DNA from: Blastobasis lacticolella
Taxonomy: Eukaryota > Arthropoda > Insecta > Lepidoptera > Blastobasidae
Length of the DNA stretch: 64,000 bases
Assembly (NCBI GenBank): GCA_905147135.1
Contig: LR990067.1
Span: 3,968,001-4,032,000, forward strand
Direction of reading: 5' to 3'
Positions within the stretch are counted from its first letter, which is position 1. Each line of letters opens with the position of its first letter. The position numbers and the translations under genes were made by a program. Below the pieces are notes generated by a model. That model saw only the letters and a program-made list of their open reading frames with translations, had not been told where the DNA came from and searched no databases. Positions 49,053-61,729 of this stretch are shown in pieces.

Positions 49053-49639
49053 ATATGCATTTAATTTATATTGTATATACATATTTTAAAGCTATTTAAG
49101 GTAAACCTTGTGTGCGAAAGAAATAAATTAAGTATTTTAAGCTAAATATTGAATGATCAATGTTTAGTCTAAGTCTGGCCATGGCAAAATACCAGCTGGT
49201 GTATGTTTCACCTTCATCCATACTATGAGTCTTGGACCATTTTGTCTATAAGAGTCGATATGTTTTATACAACCAATGTAATAATCAATTGTAACTATTG
49301 TATATCTAACTTTGAATATGCACTTGCTTTTCTACATACACGAAGACCCAGTTGGCCAGTCATCTTAAAGGATTATGCCAAACTAGTCGTTTATTAAATA
49401 AGAACAAAAATATAATTAGGTAGATGCACTTTATAACTTGTCATACAAAATAACGGGCACAAATTGGGGGTCTTGTTGCACCACGTCCGTAGGCTACCCT
49501 AGAGACCCTACACGTGACCCCCGGGTGGTGTTAATAGTGCAGCCAAAATTGTTTGGTGGTGGTGCAAAGGCAAGCATGGCTAGGACCACTCACAAAGCTG
49601 GTTCTGGCGCTAAGCAGCCCTCGGGCTGCGTTTTGTCAA

Positions 49640-49990
49640 TTGCTTCGTGAGCCATTCCCTTTCATCCGAGCGCTGTAACATCGGCATACTGTAGGTTCTT
49701 GTTGTGTGTAGGGTGTGGTATTGGATTGGGCGTGACAGCCCGGTTTTTCGAGCACATCCAATGCGCAACCGACAAGTTTCTTGAGGTGTATCCTTCCGAT
49801 GAGTTGGTACTCTGAGAAGACTTTAACCCACGGTTTCTTCTGCATATCAATGATATACTGAATATCCCATTTATTCATTGCTATGCATATGACAGTACTG
49901 GAGATGCTCGTTATACTGGTCGAGCGGATGTCCCTTGTTTCGAGGTATCAGAAAGCTGAATAAGACTTGTGTCAGACATTGAACACTCCT
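49640..49990 (+). pseudogene. LINE reverse-transcriptase fragment
   Basis: A plus-strand frame with shifts reads LLHINDILNIPFIHCYAYDS then TGDARYTGRADV, the RT region around the catalytic YADD (here decayed to YAYD). Probably the RT of the same LINE whose tails form family A. Confidence 0.65.
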
Positions 49991-50029
49991 TGGTGTAAGT
50001 TGCTCAGTGGGGCAGGCGAAAACGGACGA

Positions 50030-50690
50030 AGTCATGGGCAAAACGTAGTCCTCTATAATCTCTTTGTGTCAAGTATACATATTTTTATACCCAAGTAGGT
50101 AATAAATACCTAACTAATTTACTGATATCACGTAGTCTCGTACCTAAAAAACAAATACCCATTCGTCAAGTATGTAATAATAAAATTGCCAACGGGTAAT
50201 AAATAGTGGTCCAGAGTTACTTTGCTCATTGATATAAATAGCCGGAGTAACCGCAGATTAGTTTTATTATTAGCTCGTTTTATGGTCTAATTCGGTTAAA
50301 TTGGTGCCGCTCTTGAGTTGCAATTGCATTGCCTATACCTACGTACATAGCGATACAATGACACAGCTAATCATATCCATCTCGATCTTTTTAATTAATA
50401 ATCAAATTCATTATAATATTATGGGAGACTCCCATAAAATTGTTTGATTCATTTCTCTAACTGTTATTTTATTATTAGCATCCAATTCATCATCTATTCT
50501 AGGACACCATCCTAATAATTAGGCAAGTGTGCTCTATATAGACTATAATATGCGAAAACATGTAAGGTAAGAAAAGATAGATTAGAACAATTAGATTAGA
50601 TTAGATTCGTTTATTAATAAATGAAAATTACATTATTCTACACAATTCATAAAAGCAATTCAAAGATATTTAGTTATAATATAAATTAAA
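50030..50690. other. No gene seen
   Basis: AT-rich unique sequence with an ATTAGA short repeat at 50578-50605. A family A tail (+) follows at 50703-50800. Confidence 0.45.
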
Positions 50691-50917
50691 ATGAAATTAA
50701 TAACGTGTGGGTGATGCCCCTGGTATTGCAAACGTCCATAGGCTGCTGTGACTGCTTACAATCAGGCAGGCCGTAAGCATGTTTGCCACCACAGTAGTAT
50801 AATTTTTTTTACTAAATTTATTAATTAGTAATAACAAGTTGTCAATATTTAAAGGAAAATAAACATCATAACTATTAGAAAAAGTCGGAGAACCTCGACT
50901 AAGTTTACAAACCGACC

Positions 50918-51055
50918 TAGGTGGACCGACGACCTGGTAAAGATCGCAGGTACCTACCAGCTGGATGCGGATAGCACAGGACCGGCTTTTGTGGAAATCT
51001 CTGGGGGAGGCCTATGCCCAGCAGTTAGCGTCTTCCGATTGATATGATGATGATT
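50918..51055 (+). mobile_element. RTE LINE (family C) fragment
   Basis: From CCTAGGTGGACCGACGACCT to TTGATATGATGATG; C-terminal end only. Confidence 0.7.
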
Positions 51056-51489
51056 AAGTTTACATATACTGAAATATTTTCGACAATACCAGGCAGAACC
51101 GGACCGCGAATCGTATTATGATATAATCATCATTTATGATAATGAAACGCTTACAACGCATGCTACAGCTAAAAAAACGGCTCTTATCAAACAACTGTCT
51201 ACGCTAAATAAGTAGCAAATAATATGCAAATACTATAAATTTTTAACCCGCGACGGAAACAGATAGGTGTTATAAGTTTGACGTGTGTCTCTGTGGCTTT
51301 GTCTGTGGCATCGTAGCTCCCGAACGGATGGACCGATTTGGATGCGGTTCTCTATATTTGACAGCCAGTTTAATGGCGATGGTTCTTAGCGATGTTTCAT
51401 AGAAATCGGTTTTGTGGTATAGTCAATATTTTAGTTTAAATAGACTTAGTCGGGGGTTGCGACTTTTTTTGTCGGTTAGGTTATTTAAA

Positions 51490-51760
51490 AAGCCTCGCAA
51501 CGCAAAAAAGACGAGGAAACAGCGGCCCATGTGGTCCTGGAGTGTGAGGGACTTGAGGACCACAGGGTAAAATCGCATTAGGAACAGGGTCCCTCCGAGA
51601 GATCTGCGAGCGTCCGAAGAGACTGCTGGACTTCTGGAGGGAGCTGGGCTGGCTAAATTAGCACGCCTTAACTACGTACAAAGGACCAAGTTTGAGTTCA
51701 AGTGCGGAAAAAGGAGCCCATTAACCTAGCCTAACTTAACCTAAAGCCTCGCAACAGTGG
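51490..51760 (+). pseudogene. LINE RNase H/C-terminal relic
   Basis: Encodes EETAAHVVLECEGLEDH, then GSLREICERPKRLLDFWREL and GWLN: the zinc-finger-like C-terminus common to R1/Jockey-type LINEs. Confidence 0.6.
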
Positions 51761-51974
51761 AATTCAAACTTGAGCATTTTCGTGCAATTATGTTATTTAT
51801 TTATTTAGGTAAGGTAAGTACACCTGCAGACCACATATTGTTATATTATACATAAAATAGGTTGTTCTAATATGAATCGCATATTGGTGACACAACATTC
51901 GCGTTCAGTGTGTTGAAAACAAAAAAAAAGGAATTCGGTATAAATGATGTTATATATATATACATATATATATA

Positions 51975-52220
51975 TAGTGGTGTGTGGTGCCGCCACCTCA
52001 AAGAATAGCACCACCCCATCTCTTCCCGTGGGTGTCGTAAGAGGCGACTAAGGGACAAATCTGAAAGATGGGCAGCAGCATCTTTCTGGGTAGATTTACA
52101 TCAACTGCACTGCGATCTCCAACCCGCCTGCCAAGCGTGGAGATTATGGCAATGACCTCCCCTTTTGGGGGAGAGGCCCGGAGTCCTGCAGTGGATTGTT
52201 GTGGGCTGTCATGATGATGT
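51975..52220 (+). repeat. Family B repeat
   Basis: Follows a (TA)n run at 51950-51976. Ends TGTGGGCTGTCATGATGATG. Confidence 0.65.
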
Positions 52221-52249
52221 TATATAATTTTCAAGTTGGTTAAAATGTA

Positions 52250-52625
52250 AGTGAGTGGCTTAATAAGTTGTTATTCGCTTTAGGCAATCTCGCATCGTCA
52301 CGAGCAACTATTTTTAGATTGTTGTCTCAATTTAAACAAGGAAAATAATCATCTTTCCTTGAAATATGATGACAGAAATGGCCGTCCATCGACTTCAGTA
52401 CGTAATGAAAACATCGAGGCTGGAAAAAAGTGTTACATGAACACACAAAAACAAGCAGATGGAAGAAGCCCTTAAAATATTATCGCTGACCATTCATGAC
52501 ATTTTACACCGTTACCAAACAGAAAACTTTGTTCGCGTTGGATTCATATGCACTGGCTGCTGAACAATAACAAGCTCGCGTGAGTTGGAGCAAGGAGATG
52601 ATTGTACAATTCGAAAATGGAGACG
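52250..52625 (+). pseudogene. Mariner-like transposase relic
   Basis: Frames read AISHHE-like sequence, then TIHDILHRYQTENFVRVG and, after a stop, SSRELEQGDDCTIRKW-like out-of-frame sequence that in the right frame is ARVSWSKEMIVQFENGD. HDILHRY..ARVxWxKEM is a mariner transposase pattern ahead of the DDE core. Many stops; dead. Confidence 0.6.
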
Positions 52626-52667
52626 GTATATATTTAATATAATTACTGGAGATGTAAGTTGAGTTTA

Positions 52668-52935
52668 GCCGTGTGGTGACCGGTAGAGTAGAATAGCACC
52701 AACCCCTTACACTCGTGGGTGTCGTACAAGGCGACTAACGTTTAGAGGCAAAATATCTAGTCTCCATAAACTGGAAAATGGGCAGCAGCGTTTTTCATTG
52801 TTATGTTTGCAACACTGCGATCTCCAACCCGCCTTCCAAGCGTGGAGATTATGGCAATAACCTCCTCTTTTGCGGGAGAGGCCCAAAGTCCTGTAGTGGA
52901 CTGTTATGGGCTGTGATGATGATGATGAAGTTGAG
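52668..52935 (+). repeat. Family B repeat
   Basis: Full copy from CCGTGTGGTGACCGGTAGAG to a (GAT)n tail. Confidence 0.7.
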
Positions 52936-53183
52936 TTTATCAATATGGCCAACTAACTAAACGTCAGTCAACGGTTTGGGTGTTTCCAGACTAAGAACCT
53001 CCCAAGGGCTTTATTTTTAAATCGGTCGCATCTGTTTGAACGCTTTTCATATAAGATTTTCGACATGAAAAATTCAATATTTTTTAAATCACATTAGCAA
53101 CACCGAAAGTCTGCGGTTCGAAAATAGGAAAAATCAGTATAATGCAGCAAAATATCAAATTTTTCATTATTTAATTTTTTTTA

Positions 53184-53314
53184 ATACCACCAAGGTGGCA
53201 AACAAGCTTACGGCCTGCCTGATGGTAAGCAGTCACCGCAGCCTATGGCCGTTTGCAATACCAGGGGCATCACCCAGGCGTTGCCGACCCCGTAAAAACC
53301 TTTTCACCCCTTAA
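53184..53314 (-). mobile_element. LINE family A 3' end
   Basis: From TACCACCAAGGTGGCAAACA to CCGTAAAAACCTTTTCACCC. A further fragment (-) is at 54437-54520. Confidence 0.7.
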
Positions 53315-53329
53315 TAGTTGGAATCGGAG

Positions 53330-53545
53330 CGTGCGATTTAAAAATGGCGCCCTAGAAAAGTTTAACGCGGGCGTAGTGCAAACGGCTTTGAGAGAGCTCT
53401 ATTTGCAAGACAATGCATCGTCGCACAAAGCAAAACTCACACTAGAACATTTTAAAAACACACTGAGATTTCCACGCGGAGGAAGTCGCGGGAAAAAGCC
53501 GGTTAATAATAAAAATCAGGCGCTTAATCTCCGATTCATATAAAA
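53330..53545 (+). pseudogene. Possible Tc1/mariner transposase fragment
   Basis: Encodes ALRELYLQDNASSHKAKLTL then EHFKNT. LQDNAxxHxA is the second catalytic Asp motif of Tc1/mariner DDE transposases. About 60 residues only. Confidence 0.5.
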
Positions 53546-53589
53546 AGGCTTAATTTTGCAGGTTAAATCAGTCTTTGGACGTTTTCTGT

Positions 53590-53955
53590 TGAGTAAATAA
53601 TCATCTTGGCGTTAATGTCCCGGTTGCACACTCGCGCGCGAATGCCCGGGGTCCGCCATGACCATGATCCAAGATTTGACAGTCAGGTAATTACAGTGGA
53701 GCGACTGCCATCTGACCTCCATGGCTCTGTTGACAGGGGAATCTGACCAGATTGGATCATAGTTACACATTCAGTTGTCTGAAATGTACCGGTTTCATCA
53801 CGATGTTTTCCCACACCGTAAGGGCATCGGTTAATGTTCAACTAATGTACATAACTCAGAAAAGAATCATGGGTATATGGCGGCTGTGGAATTCGAACCC
53901 GGCGCTTCTCGCTTACGAGTCAAACCCTCTCACCACTAAGCCACCGACGCCCCAT
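53590..53955 (-). repeat. Full-length family D SINE
   Basis: The minus strand starts with a tRNA-like head (AGCGAGAAGCGCCGGGTTCG) at 53955 and ends CATTAACGCCAAGATGAT at 53600. All segments are present. Confidence 0.75.
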
Positions 53956-54108
53956 AAAATATCAAAAACATTTTGGTCATGCAGCCGCGAAGGAATCTAG
54001 ATGACTTTTATGTTATTGTAAGAAGACTTTCATTGCGACCACAAACAAATTCGTTTTAAATTTTCTTAACAGGGCGCCAATCTATATATACAAAAAATAA
54101 ATACCTAA

Positions 54109-54131
54109 TAATAATAATAATAATAATAATC
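54109..54131 (+). repeat. (AAT)n microsatellite
   Basis: About eight AAT units. Confidence 0.8.
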
Positions 54132-54539
54132 TGTCCTTTCGCCAAGAGCGCCAGGATTGCTCGGGCCGGCACTAGACGCTCGGAATACTTATACAGCAGC
54201 TTTTAAGGACCTCTCTAAAGGAGACTATCGCCAGTGCTTCAAATCTTGGTTTCGATGGATGAATCGCTGTATAGAGACCGAGTGAGAGTTTTTGTAAAGT
54301 TATATAAATTGTTTTTTTCTGGCCTTGATTTTTTGGTTAGTAGGTATCTCAAAACTTACCTCGTCACTAACTTAAAAACTAAAAATAATTTTTGTTTTAC
54401 TAAAACTTAAAACAGGCGGAGACCCTTTTTATATTTTTTATACCACTAAGGTGGCAAACAAGCTTACGGCCTGTCTGATGGTATACAGTCACCGCAGCCT
54501 ATGGACGTTTGCAATATCAATCTAAATTGGTACACTTTT

Positions 54540-55600
54540 ATACAAAAAAAACGGGCACATAAGAGAAATAACGTTCCAAGCAAGGCCGATTTAAGTTAAT
54601 TCAACTGAATTTAATTGTTTGATGTACTTACATATACTTACTTATAATCTTGTTAATAAAAAATGCGTGACGTGAATTTATACTGGTACTTAATCTTTTC
54701 ATAAATTTTCGACCAATTTCATAAAATCAATGTACATGTTCAAACAATAAAGTGAGCAGTAAAGTTAAAATGTAAAATTCATCATGCCCATTTGAAAAAC
54801 CTGCTCCTACAGTGCTATACTCATATGGAAAACATCAATTCTTTTGAAAATTCTTCAAGGCTCTCCTTTATGTTCACACTGTACGCCTTACGATTCCGCA
54901 ACGCCCGACTTAATAACAGTTTAAAGGTAAAAATAGTACGTTTAGTTTAGATAAATAAGTTATGAGAGTACCTATAATCTGTTTAGACTGACTTCTCTTA
55001 TTTGTTTATGGAAGAAATCCCATTGTGAGATAAGCCCGCCTTTGCTTTGTGAAATGATATTTTTCTACCTACTGTATTTCTTTTTAATTGCAATAATGAG
55101 TTTACATACATACATGTATTTAAATGGTTAATTTGCAGCAGTATTCCTTCAAATTCACATTTGATGTGATTCGATGTATTTCTTATATAATGCAATACGT
55201 CTTTACACAGTATACGTAGCGTGATTGATACGGAAAGTCGTCATTTTAGATATTGTTTATCCAATAAATAAGACAAGTCAGTCTGGACAGATCATAAGTA
55301 TTTATATGTTGTTTGGAATCACCTCTTTCTTTAAGCCCTTCATTTTGATATGTCACTCAATGGGATCCGGAGAAAATAAAATACTTTTTTAAATTTTAAT
55401 TGGCTAGACAATTTTACTCGATCTACCAAGACGGATCAAACGACGTTGATATTGTCAAAATCGGCCAATTCGTTTCGCCTCTAGTTAGAGCCACAGAGTG
55501 TCACTAAGGAAAAAGCATACAAACCTACATCCTAAAAATTACAAAGCTGTTAACACATTATCCTCTTTTACGCCGCGCAGTCAGGTAAATAAAGGGATAC
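54540..55600. other. No gene seen
   Basis: AT-rich. Part of it (55195-55295, with the GACAAGTCAGTCTGGACAGA segment) recurs at 57900-57997, so an unnamed repeat is present. Confidence 0.45.
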
Positions 55601-56312
55601 GACGCCATATTTTTACGTTCCTCCAGTTCCCGCCCAAACCAACGTCAAACGTCACGTGCCAAGTTGGGAAGTGAAGGGATTAAAATTAAAAAGGAAAAAA
55701 GAACAAACGCATTCCAATTCGCGTGCAAATGAGGTTGTGATATTTTTTTCGGCCAGCATTTTTTGGATATAAACGGCCAGGATAATGAAGCGAGAGGTTG
55801 GTGCGACGGCGCCCGCGTTGGAAAGGGATGGTGATATTGTGTACTTTCTCTTATAGATTTGCTGAAAGCTGTAGGGCTCCAGTTGGATTGGAGTTTCTGT
55901 TTTCAGTACCGTTTCGGAGTCGGTCGGGCGTGGTAGTGTCGGTTTGTGCGCTCGCGAGAAATTTTCCGCAGTTTTTCCTATGTAATTTTTCAATCTACGA
56001 CCCGAATGGTCCCCGGGGAGGAATAAGGTCCGATAATGTCAGTTCACAGTGTCGGATACGTCTCCATTCGTACAGGGAAAGTGAGAGGAGATTCGTCTAA
56101 TAATAAAACATTAAATCTGTCGATCGCTTGATTTGTAAGGGATTGTGTTTTCATTGCATTATTTTTGTAGCGTCCGTTTGAATACGTGCGCTTAGCGATG
56201 TGTTTGTTCGAAAAACAAATTAGAAAGTAGAAGAAAAGTTATGGTTGTGCCGTTTTGAGAAGCGGCCCGTTCGGATTTTTTTGAATTTGGTGTGCGCCGA
56301 AAGAGGTGAGTT
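55600..56312 (+). promoter_or_regulatory. CpG-rich stretch with a possible 5' non-coding exon
   Basis: A GC- and CpG-richer island in AT-rich DNA, with CACGTG at 55653, long repeat-free sequence and a good donor GAAAGAG/GTGAGTTTC at 56307. It resembles the promoter and first non-coding exon of a gene whose later exons lie beyond the window. The 100-codon frame at 55798-56100 does not look like a protein. Confidence 0.4.
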
Positions 56313-56739
56313 TCGTTTGGAAATATTATATTTTTTATCTTTTTAATTTTAAGGTTCTTTATCAAGCAACATGTTGAATATTATGCCGTGTTAAAATTAC
56401 CGTACATTATAATATTAAATTCCTCATTATTTTGTAGGCAATAATGATATCGCTAAGAGTATAAGTAGTTATTTGCTGTGAAGGTTGCGATAACATAAAG
56501 CAAACATTTGTAACACTGTAATGGCGTAGGTTATTTGTTTTTCTTTATGGAATCAGAAGTATTTCGTGTACAGAATAACTAGAAATAGTCCGTGTTTACA
56601 ATAACAGAGGTTATTGTTGTAAGGTTTTTTATTAGGCACAGATTGATGACGACCGCTTGTGGTAGCAATATCCGGGAAAATTGTTGTACACCTACCAACC
56701 TACGTGAATTTCTTGTTATACTTATTATATTGGCAGAGT

Positions 56740-57000
56740 TAGCCGTGTGGTGTCCGGCAGAGTAGCATAGCACCAACCCCTTACACTTGTGGGTGTCGTA
56801 CAAGGCGACTAATGTTTTCGAGGCAAAAGATCTAAAGTCTCTTCTATAGACTGAAAAATGGGCAGCGTTTTCCACTGTTATATTTATAACACTGCGATCT
56901 CCAACCCGCCTGCCGAGCGTGGAGATTATGACAATAACCTCCCCTTTCGTGGGAGAGGCCCTAAGGTCTGCAGTGGACTGTTATGGGCTGTGATGATGAT
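56740..57000 (+). repeat. Family B repeat
   Basis: Full copy, GCCGTGTGGTGTCCGGCAGA to GGGCTGTGATGATGATTGG. The word TTGGCAGAGTTAG occurs on both sides (56728 and 57000), suggesting a target duplication of about 13 bp. Confidence 0.75.
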
Positions 57001-57114
57001 TGGCAGAGTTAGGCATTTACTCGTTGATACGTGAAACGTAATATGCTTCAGGCATTATCTTTTACGTTAATTTCATAAATAATGTTGACGCTCTGTAAAA
57101 TTGAACATCTGCCT

Positions 57115-57345
57115 TACCTATTTCTGCCTCCAAGCAACAATGCTTGCATTGCTGTGTTCCGGTTTGAAGGATAATAACAAGCCAGCGCAATAACAGGCAT
57201 GAGCCATTTCATCTTCGTCCTCAGTGACATCGCCTGCGTTTCTGCATTTTTGTTGCCTTGCAACCTAAATGTATGAATCGTAAATGTTATGGGCGACAGT
57301 TACACCTTACCATCAGGTGGGCTGTCTGCTCGTTTGTAACTAAAT
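57115..57345 (+). repeat. Family G repeat
   Basis: From CCTATTTCTGCCTCCAAGCA to CCATCAGGTGGGCTGTCTGC. Confidence 0.65.
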
Positions 57346-57489
57346 AGCATCAATGGTTCACGGATTATCTTTTACGTTAACTTCGTTAATAATGCCAACG
57401 CTCTTGTTAAGTTCCGCTTAATTGTAAATCCGACTTTCATCCGTCACATTTTGTCGACAGTGCTCATGTGAACATTAAAATATATATAT

Positions 57490-57705
57490 TTATAAATATG
57501 CTTGGACAAATTCACAGAGCGCCATCTAACCCCAAAGTACTTATATACTTTTTTTTAATACGTACTTTTTATACATAGTACACCCAGACACGTAACAGAA
57601 ATTAAAATTCATCATTTAAATTTCTGCTCGACCGTGAATCGAACCCGGGACCTCTCGTGGCGACCGGCACGTATACCAACTGAACCACTGAGGTCGCCAA
57701 ACAAT
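57490..57705 (+). repeat. Family E SINE
   Basis: Has CACAGAGCGCCATCTAACCC and the inverted tRNA-like end GTGAATCGAACCCGGGACCT. Confidence 0.7.
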
Positions 57706-58666
57706 GAATATCATAACAGCCCTAGATTAATTCAACTAATTCAGGGGAAGCTCCATCATATCTTGAGAACTTGTCAATAAAATATAGACTAACTTGTCTA
57801 ATTTGGTTATGGAAATTTTGTAGGTATTATACTGAATAATTTGCAGAAGCAGGTGTTCATTGAATTCCAAATTCTCATAGATGTCATTTAAGACATCTTT
57901 ACAAAGTGTACGTGATTGGTAGCGTGATTGACACGGCAAGTCGTGGTTTTGGGTAGGTATTGTTTGTTCACCAAATAAGACAAGTCAGTCTGGACAGATC
58001 ATATGTACCTACGCTTGGATCTTTTAAACTTCGCAACGGATTTTAATGCGGGTTTCAACAATAGATAGAGTGATTGAGAAGGAAGTCTGGTCAGGTCATG
58101 CCAACTATAGCAACAAGGTCACTCTGCACGTTTATGGAACTCCATACCTCCTTAAATCCGTGATAGTCCTTCACTGATTACATTTAAAAGGAATTTAAAA
58201 GAGCATTATCTCTCTCACTAATATACAGGTATGGTACGTATATATTTGTTGTATTCATTATTAATTATAGTATTTGTTTCTAGTATTATATTTTAGTTTA
58301 CTTGTGTGCACTTCCTATGCCTAAATGCTGGCTTACAGCTTCTTTGACTCCAAGGTTTGCTGGTAGAAAACTCAACGGTTGAGTTAAGCTCGCCTTTGTA
58401 CTTAAGTTACATTCTGTTAAATTGTATTTATTATTTTTTGTGTACAATAAAGAATAAAGTGTTCAAAACTTGAAACTGTCAGGTTTTAGGTTCAAATATT
58501 ATCGGACAAATAATATCAAGCTCGGTAGATCAATACTCCTATGCTCGGCGGAAGGTCGAAGGTCATTTACCAGCATACCTTTCTTGTCAGTGATAACCTT
58601 CGTGAAGGAGACGTCGCTCACTATGGGCCTTAGAAACTTCGCTGTCACGCAAAGGGCAATTTTTTT

Positions 58667-58930
58667 TTTATGACACGATAGGCAAACAGGCAAGCGGGCC
58701 ACCTGATGGGAAGTAGTCACCACTGCCTATAGACATTAGCAACACCTAGAGTATCACCAATGCGTTGCCCACCTCTATAACACGTTGCTCTGGCAGCAAA
58801 AAGGCAAATGCCACTCCACTGTCAAAGCCACAGTTCCCCAAATCCCCACCCCATGGAGCACTGGAAACCTTACTCACCGGCTTATGCTATTCATATACAA
58901 ACGAGCAGACATCCCACCACGACATGATGG
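58667..58930 (+). repeat. Family F repeat
   Basis: From ATAGGCAAACAGGCAAGCGG to CACCCCATGGAGCA. A family G copy (-) follows to 59170. Confidence 0.65.
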
Positions 58931-59174
58931 TAAATGGTAACTGTCGCCCATAACATCTACAAGTCATTTATGCAGGTAACAAAAGTGCAGAAACGCAGGT
59001 GCGTTGTCACTGTGAGGACTAAGGTGAAATGCCTCATGCCTGTAGTTTAGCTGGCTACCTTATCCTTCAAACCGGAATACAACAATGCAAGCATTGTTGC
59101 TTGGCGGCAGAAAAAGATGAGGCTGTGGTACTCACACAGGCGGACTCCTCAGGCTTGACAGAGACCTGATAAAA

Positions 59175-59300
59175 TGGAAAGGAACATCCTTGGAGTTTCA
59201 TTGCGCAATGTAGTCATAAACGAGGAGATCCGCAAGCGACATATCCCAAAGGATTGCTAGGCTTAAGTGGCAGTCGACAGGGCACATAGCTCGCAGAACA
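59175..59300 (+). pseudogene. RTE LINE internal fragment
   Basis: Encodes LRNVVINEEIRKRHIPKDC-like sequence then a broken LKWQSTGHIARRT-like piece, the segment just upstream of the family C tail. Confidence 0.55.
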
Positions 59301-59435
59301 ATTTGATTCGAACGGTTTTCAATTTTGATTTTCGGCATTTTTTAAATCACATTGGCAACACCGAAAGCTTACGGTTCAAAAATAGGGAAAATCAGTATCA
59401 TGCATCAAAACATTGAATTTTACATGCCGAAATAT

Positions 59436-59608
59436 GTACGGCCAAGGAATGGGACGCGTTGCCTGCGAGTGTGTTCCCTGATCATTATAGACGTCTCAAG
59501 GCTCGCTAGAGTGAATAGGCTGTTCCTAGACAGACATGCTCCATCAGCGGCCGCATCATCACTTACCACCAGGTGAGGTGGCCTGACTAGTAAAACTAAA
59601 AAAAAAAT
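59436..59608 (+). pseudogene. LINE C-terminal remnant with A-tail
   Basis: [20 protein letters not shown] sequence, frameshifted, followed by a 3' UTR and A-run, as in the copy at 8820. Confidence 0.65.
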
Positions 59609-60582
59609 TTAAAACCTTTCGAACCGAGGCGAGCGATTCAAAAGGCCCCAGATGGCGGATGAGGTATCAAGGTTCTCGAGTGGCGACCACAGGACCAGTC
59701 TTTGTGGAGGTCTATGTTTAGCAGTGGGCGTCATTCAAGCAAGCAAAGCGAGCTTTGCTCGGATTAGAGAAGCAACCAAAAATGATTATCATGGTATGGG
59801 TGCCTACTCTTTCTTGTTCTCCATTATTGAAGGGGAATGTATTTGTTTTTGTAGGACTTTAATCAGTTTCATAGTGTAGAGCTATCAGATTTGATCCACA
59901 AATCTAAAAGAATTCGGCCGGGTTTAAAGTAAAGACATAATCTATTATAGATTGTGAGGGCGTAGGTCTTCGAGTATAAGAAAAATTCCACTTCGTTGCG
60001 ATTGTAGACATTTAGGAGAACACAACACGTTGGTCTATCCGAGCACATCTGCATCATCTTTTTTTTTTTATATCCGGCAGACAAACAGGCATGCGGGCCA
60101 CCTGATGGAGAGTGGTCACCGCCGCCTATGGACATCAGCAACACCAGGGTTGTTACCCAAAGTTCGACTTTTTGTAGCTATAGCACTTACAATATCTCCT
60201 CTTCTGTGGGTTCTATAAGTGATAAAAAAACTGGTCGGCCTCACATTCTCTTGGCAGTTCCGCTTTTCAGCCACATCATAGCCACCCAAACAGTAAAGTA
60301 TCTTTAATGCGGCAGATTTCGAAATTTAATCAATAACAAGAAGAATGTCAGATGCTTTGTGTCTCCAGAAATATTAATATCCCCGGGATAATGGAATGTC
60401 GTTTATTAGTTTCAAAAACCGAACGGGAAAACCGCGGGGGCCCGTTATTCACGAGGAAACAAAGTTATAGTACCTATAGCAATAATAACGAAGCAAAGGT
60501 CGCCATACACAGAAAGAAACAGGAAAATCTTGTCTACCTACACTATGTACACAAATAAATAGAAATATGTAGAGATTTGAGA

Positions 60583-60845
60583 GTTACGGCCTTGTGGTGT
60601 CCCGCAGAGTAGAATAGCACCAACCCCTTACACTCGTGGGTGTCGTACAAGGCCACTAATGTTATCGAGGCAAAAGATCTAGAGTCTCCGTGTGGTGGAA
60701 AATGAGCAGCAGCGTTTTCCATTGTTACATAACACTGCGATCTCCAACCCGCCTGCCAAGCGTGGAGATTATGGCAATTACCTCCCCTTTCGTGAGAGAG
60801 GCCCTAAGTCCTGCAGTGGGCTGTTATGGGCCATGATGATGATTT
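60583..60845 (+). repeat. Family B repeat
   Basis: Full copy from GGCCTTGTGGTGTCCCGCAG to GGGCCATGATGATGAT; followed by a family C fragment at 60878-60975. Confidence 0.7.
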
Positions 60846-61109
60846 GCAGTTTCGCTTTTTAGCCAAATTATAGTTAAATAGTCAGCTGGATGCGAAAGGC
60901 ACAGGACTGACCTTTGTGGACATCTCTGGGGGAGGCCTATGCCCAGCAGTGGGCGTCTTCTGGCTGATATGATAGTCACAAAAAGTTACTTTATATAGCC
61001 TATATATTGTGTTGCGGTTTAAAGGATAAGGTAGCCAGAGTAATAATAGGCACGCCGCACGAGGCGTATCTTATTACTCAGTGACAAACGCAGTTGTGGT
61101 ACCTAAATG

Positions 61110-61725
61110 TAGATAATTTATCTATTATGTATTATTATCATTTACTACTATTTTATCTTTAAAATCTATTGTTACACAAAGCGAAAAACGCACGTAGTAG
61201 GGGTAGCGGTCCGGACCTCACTCCGCGGGACCCGCGGCAGACCAGCGCCGCGGCTTTGGCCACGGCTCATGCTGAGTGAGGTCCTTTTATCGACCGGGAG
61301 GGCCACAGCACGGCAATGCCCAGTTGTTTAGTTGCAGGAATTATGGAATTTGATTCTTGATTGTTTGATTTTATGTTGTATGATTGTAAGTGTGTGTTGA
61401 AATATGTATGAAATTATTTGTTTAAATGTTGTGTTGTGGCGTCCAGTTGATAATGACTCTTTTAAACATTTTAGTGAAAGTGTTGTGAATAACCACGAAA
61501 GTCTTAAAACCGATTTGTAAGATTTTACCCGAAAATACTAACTTTGCAAGTCAAATAGAAGCTTGCAAAAATGAAACTGAATCACTATCATAGTACTTTA
61601 TACTAAAATAAAACGTAAATTAATACGTAATAGGCTGAGGATAGTGAGATACAGACAGTTGTTCCAGCTGCCTGTCAGTTATAATAAGTTTATATTATTG
61701 TAATTTATATTAAACCAAATAAAAA
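61110..61725. other. No gene seen
   Basis: Contains a GC-rich island at 61195-61320 (CCGCGGGACCCGCGGCAG) in AT-rich DNA. I assign it no function. Confidence 0.4.
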
Positions 61726-61729
61726 TGAA

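Noticed and set aside
55652..55993. A 113-codon minus-strand frame in the CpG-rich stretch
   Set aside because: Overlaps an equally open plus-strand frame; GC-rich DNA makes chance frames likely.
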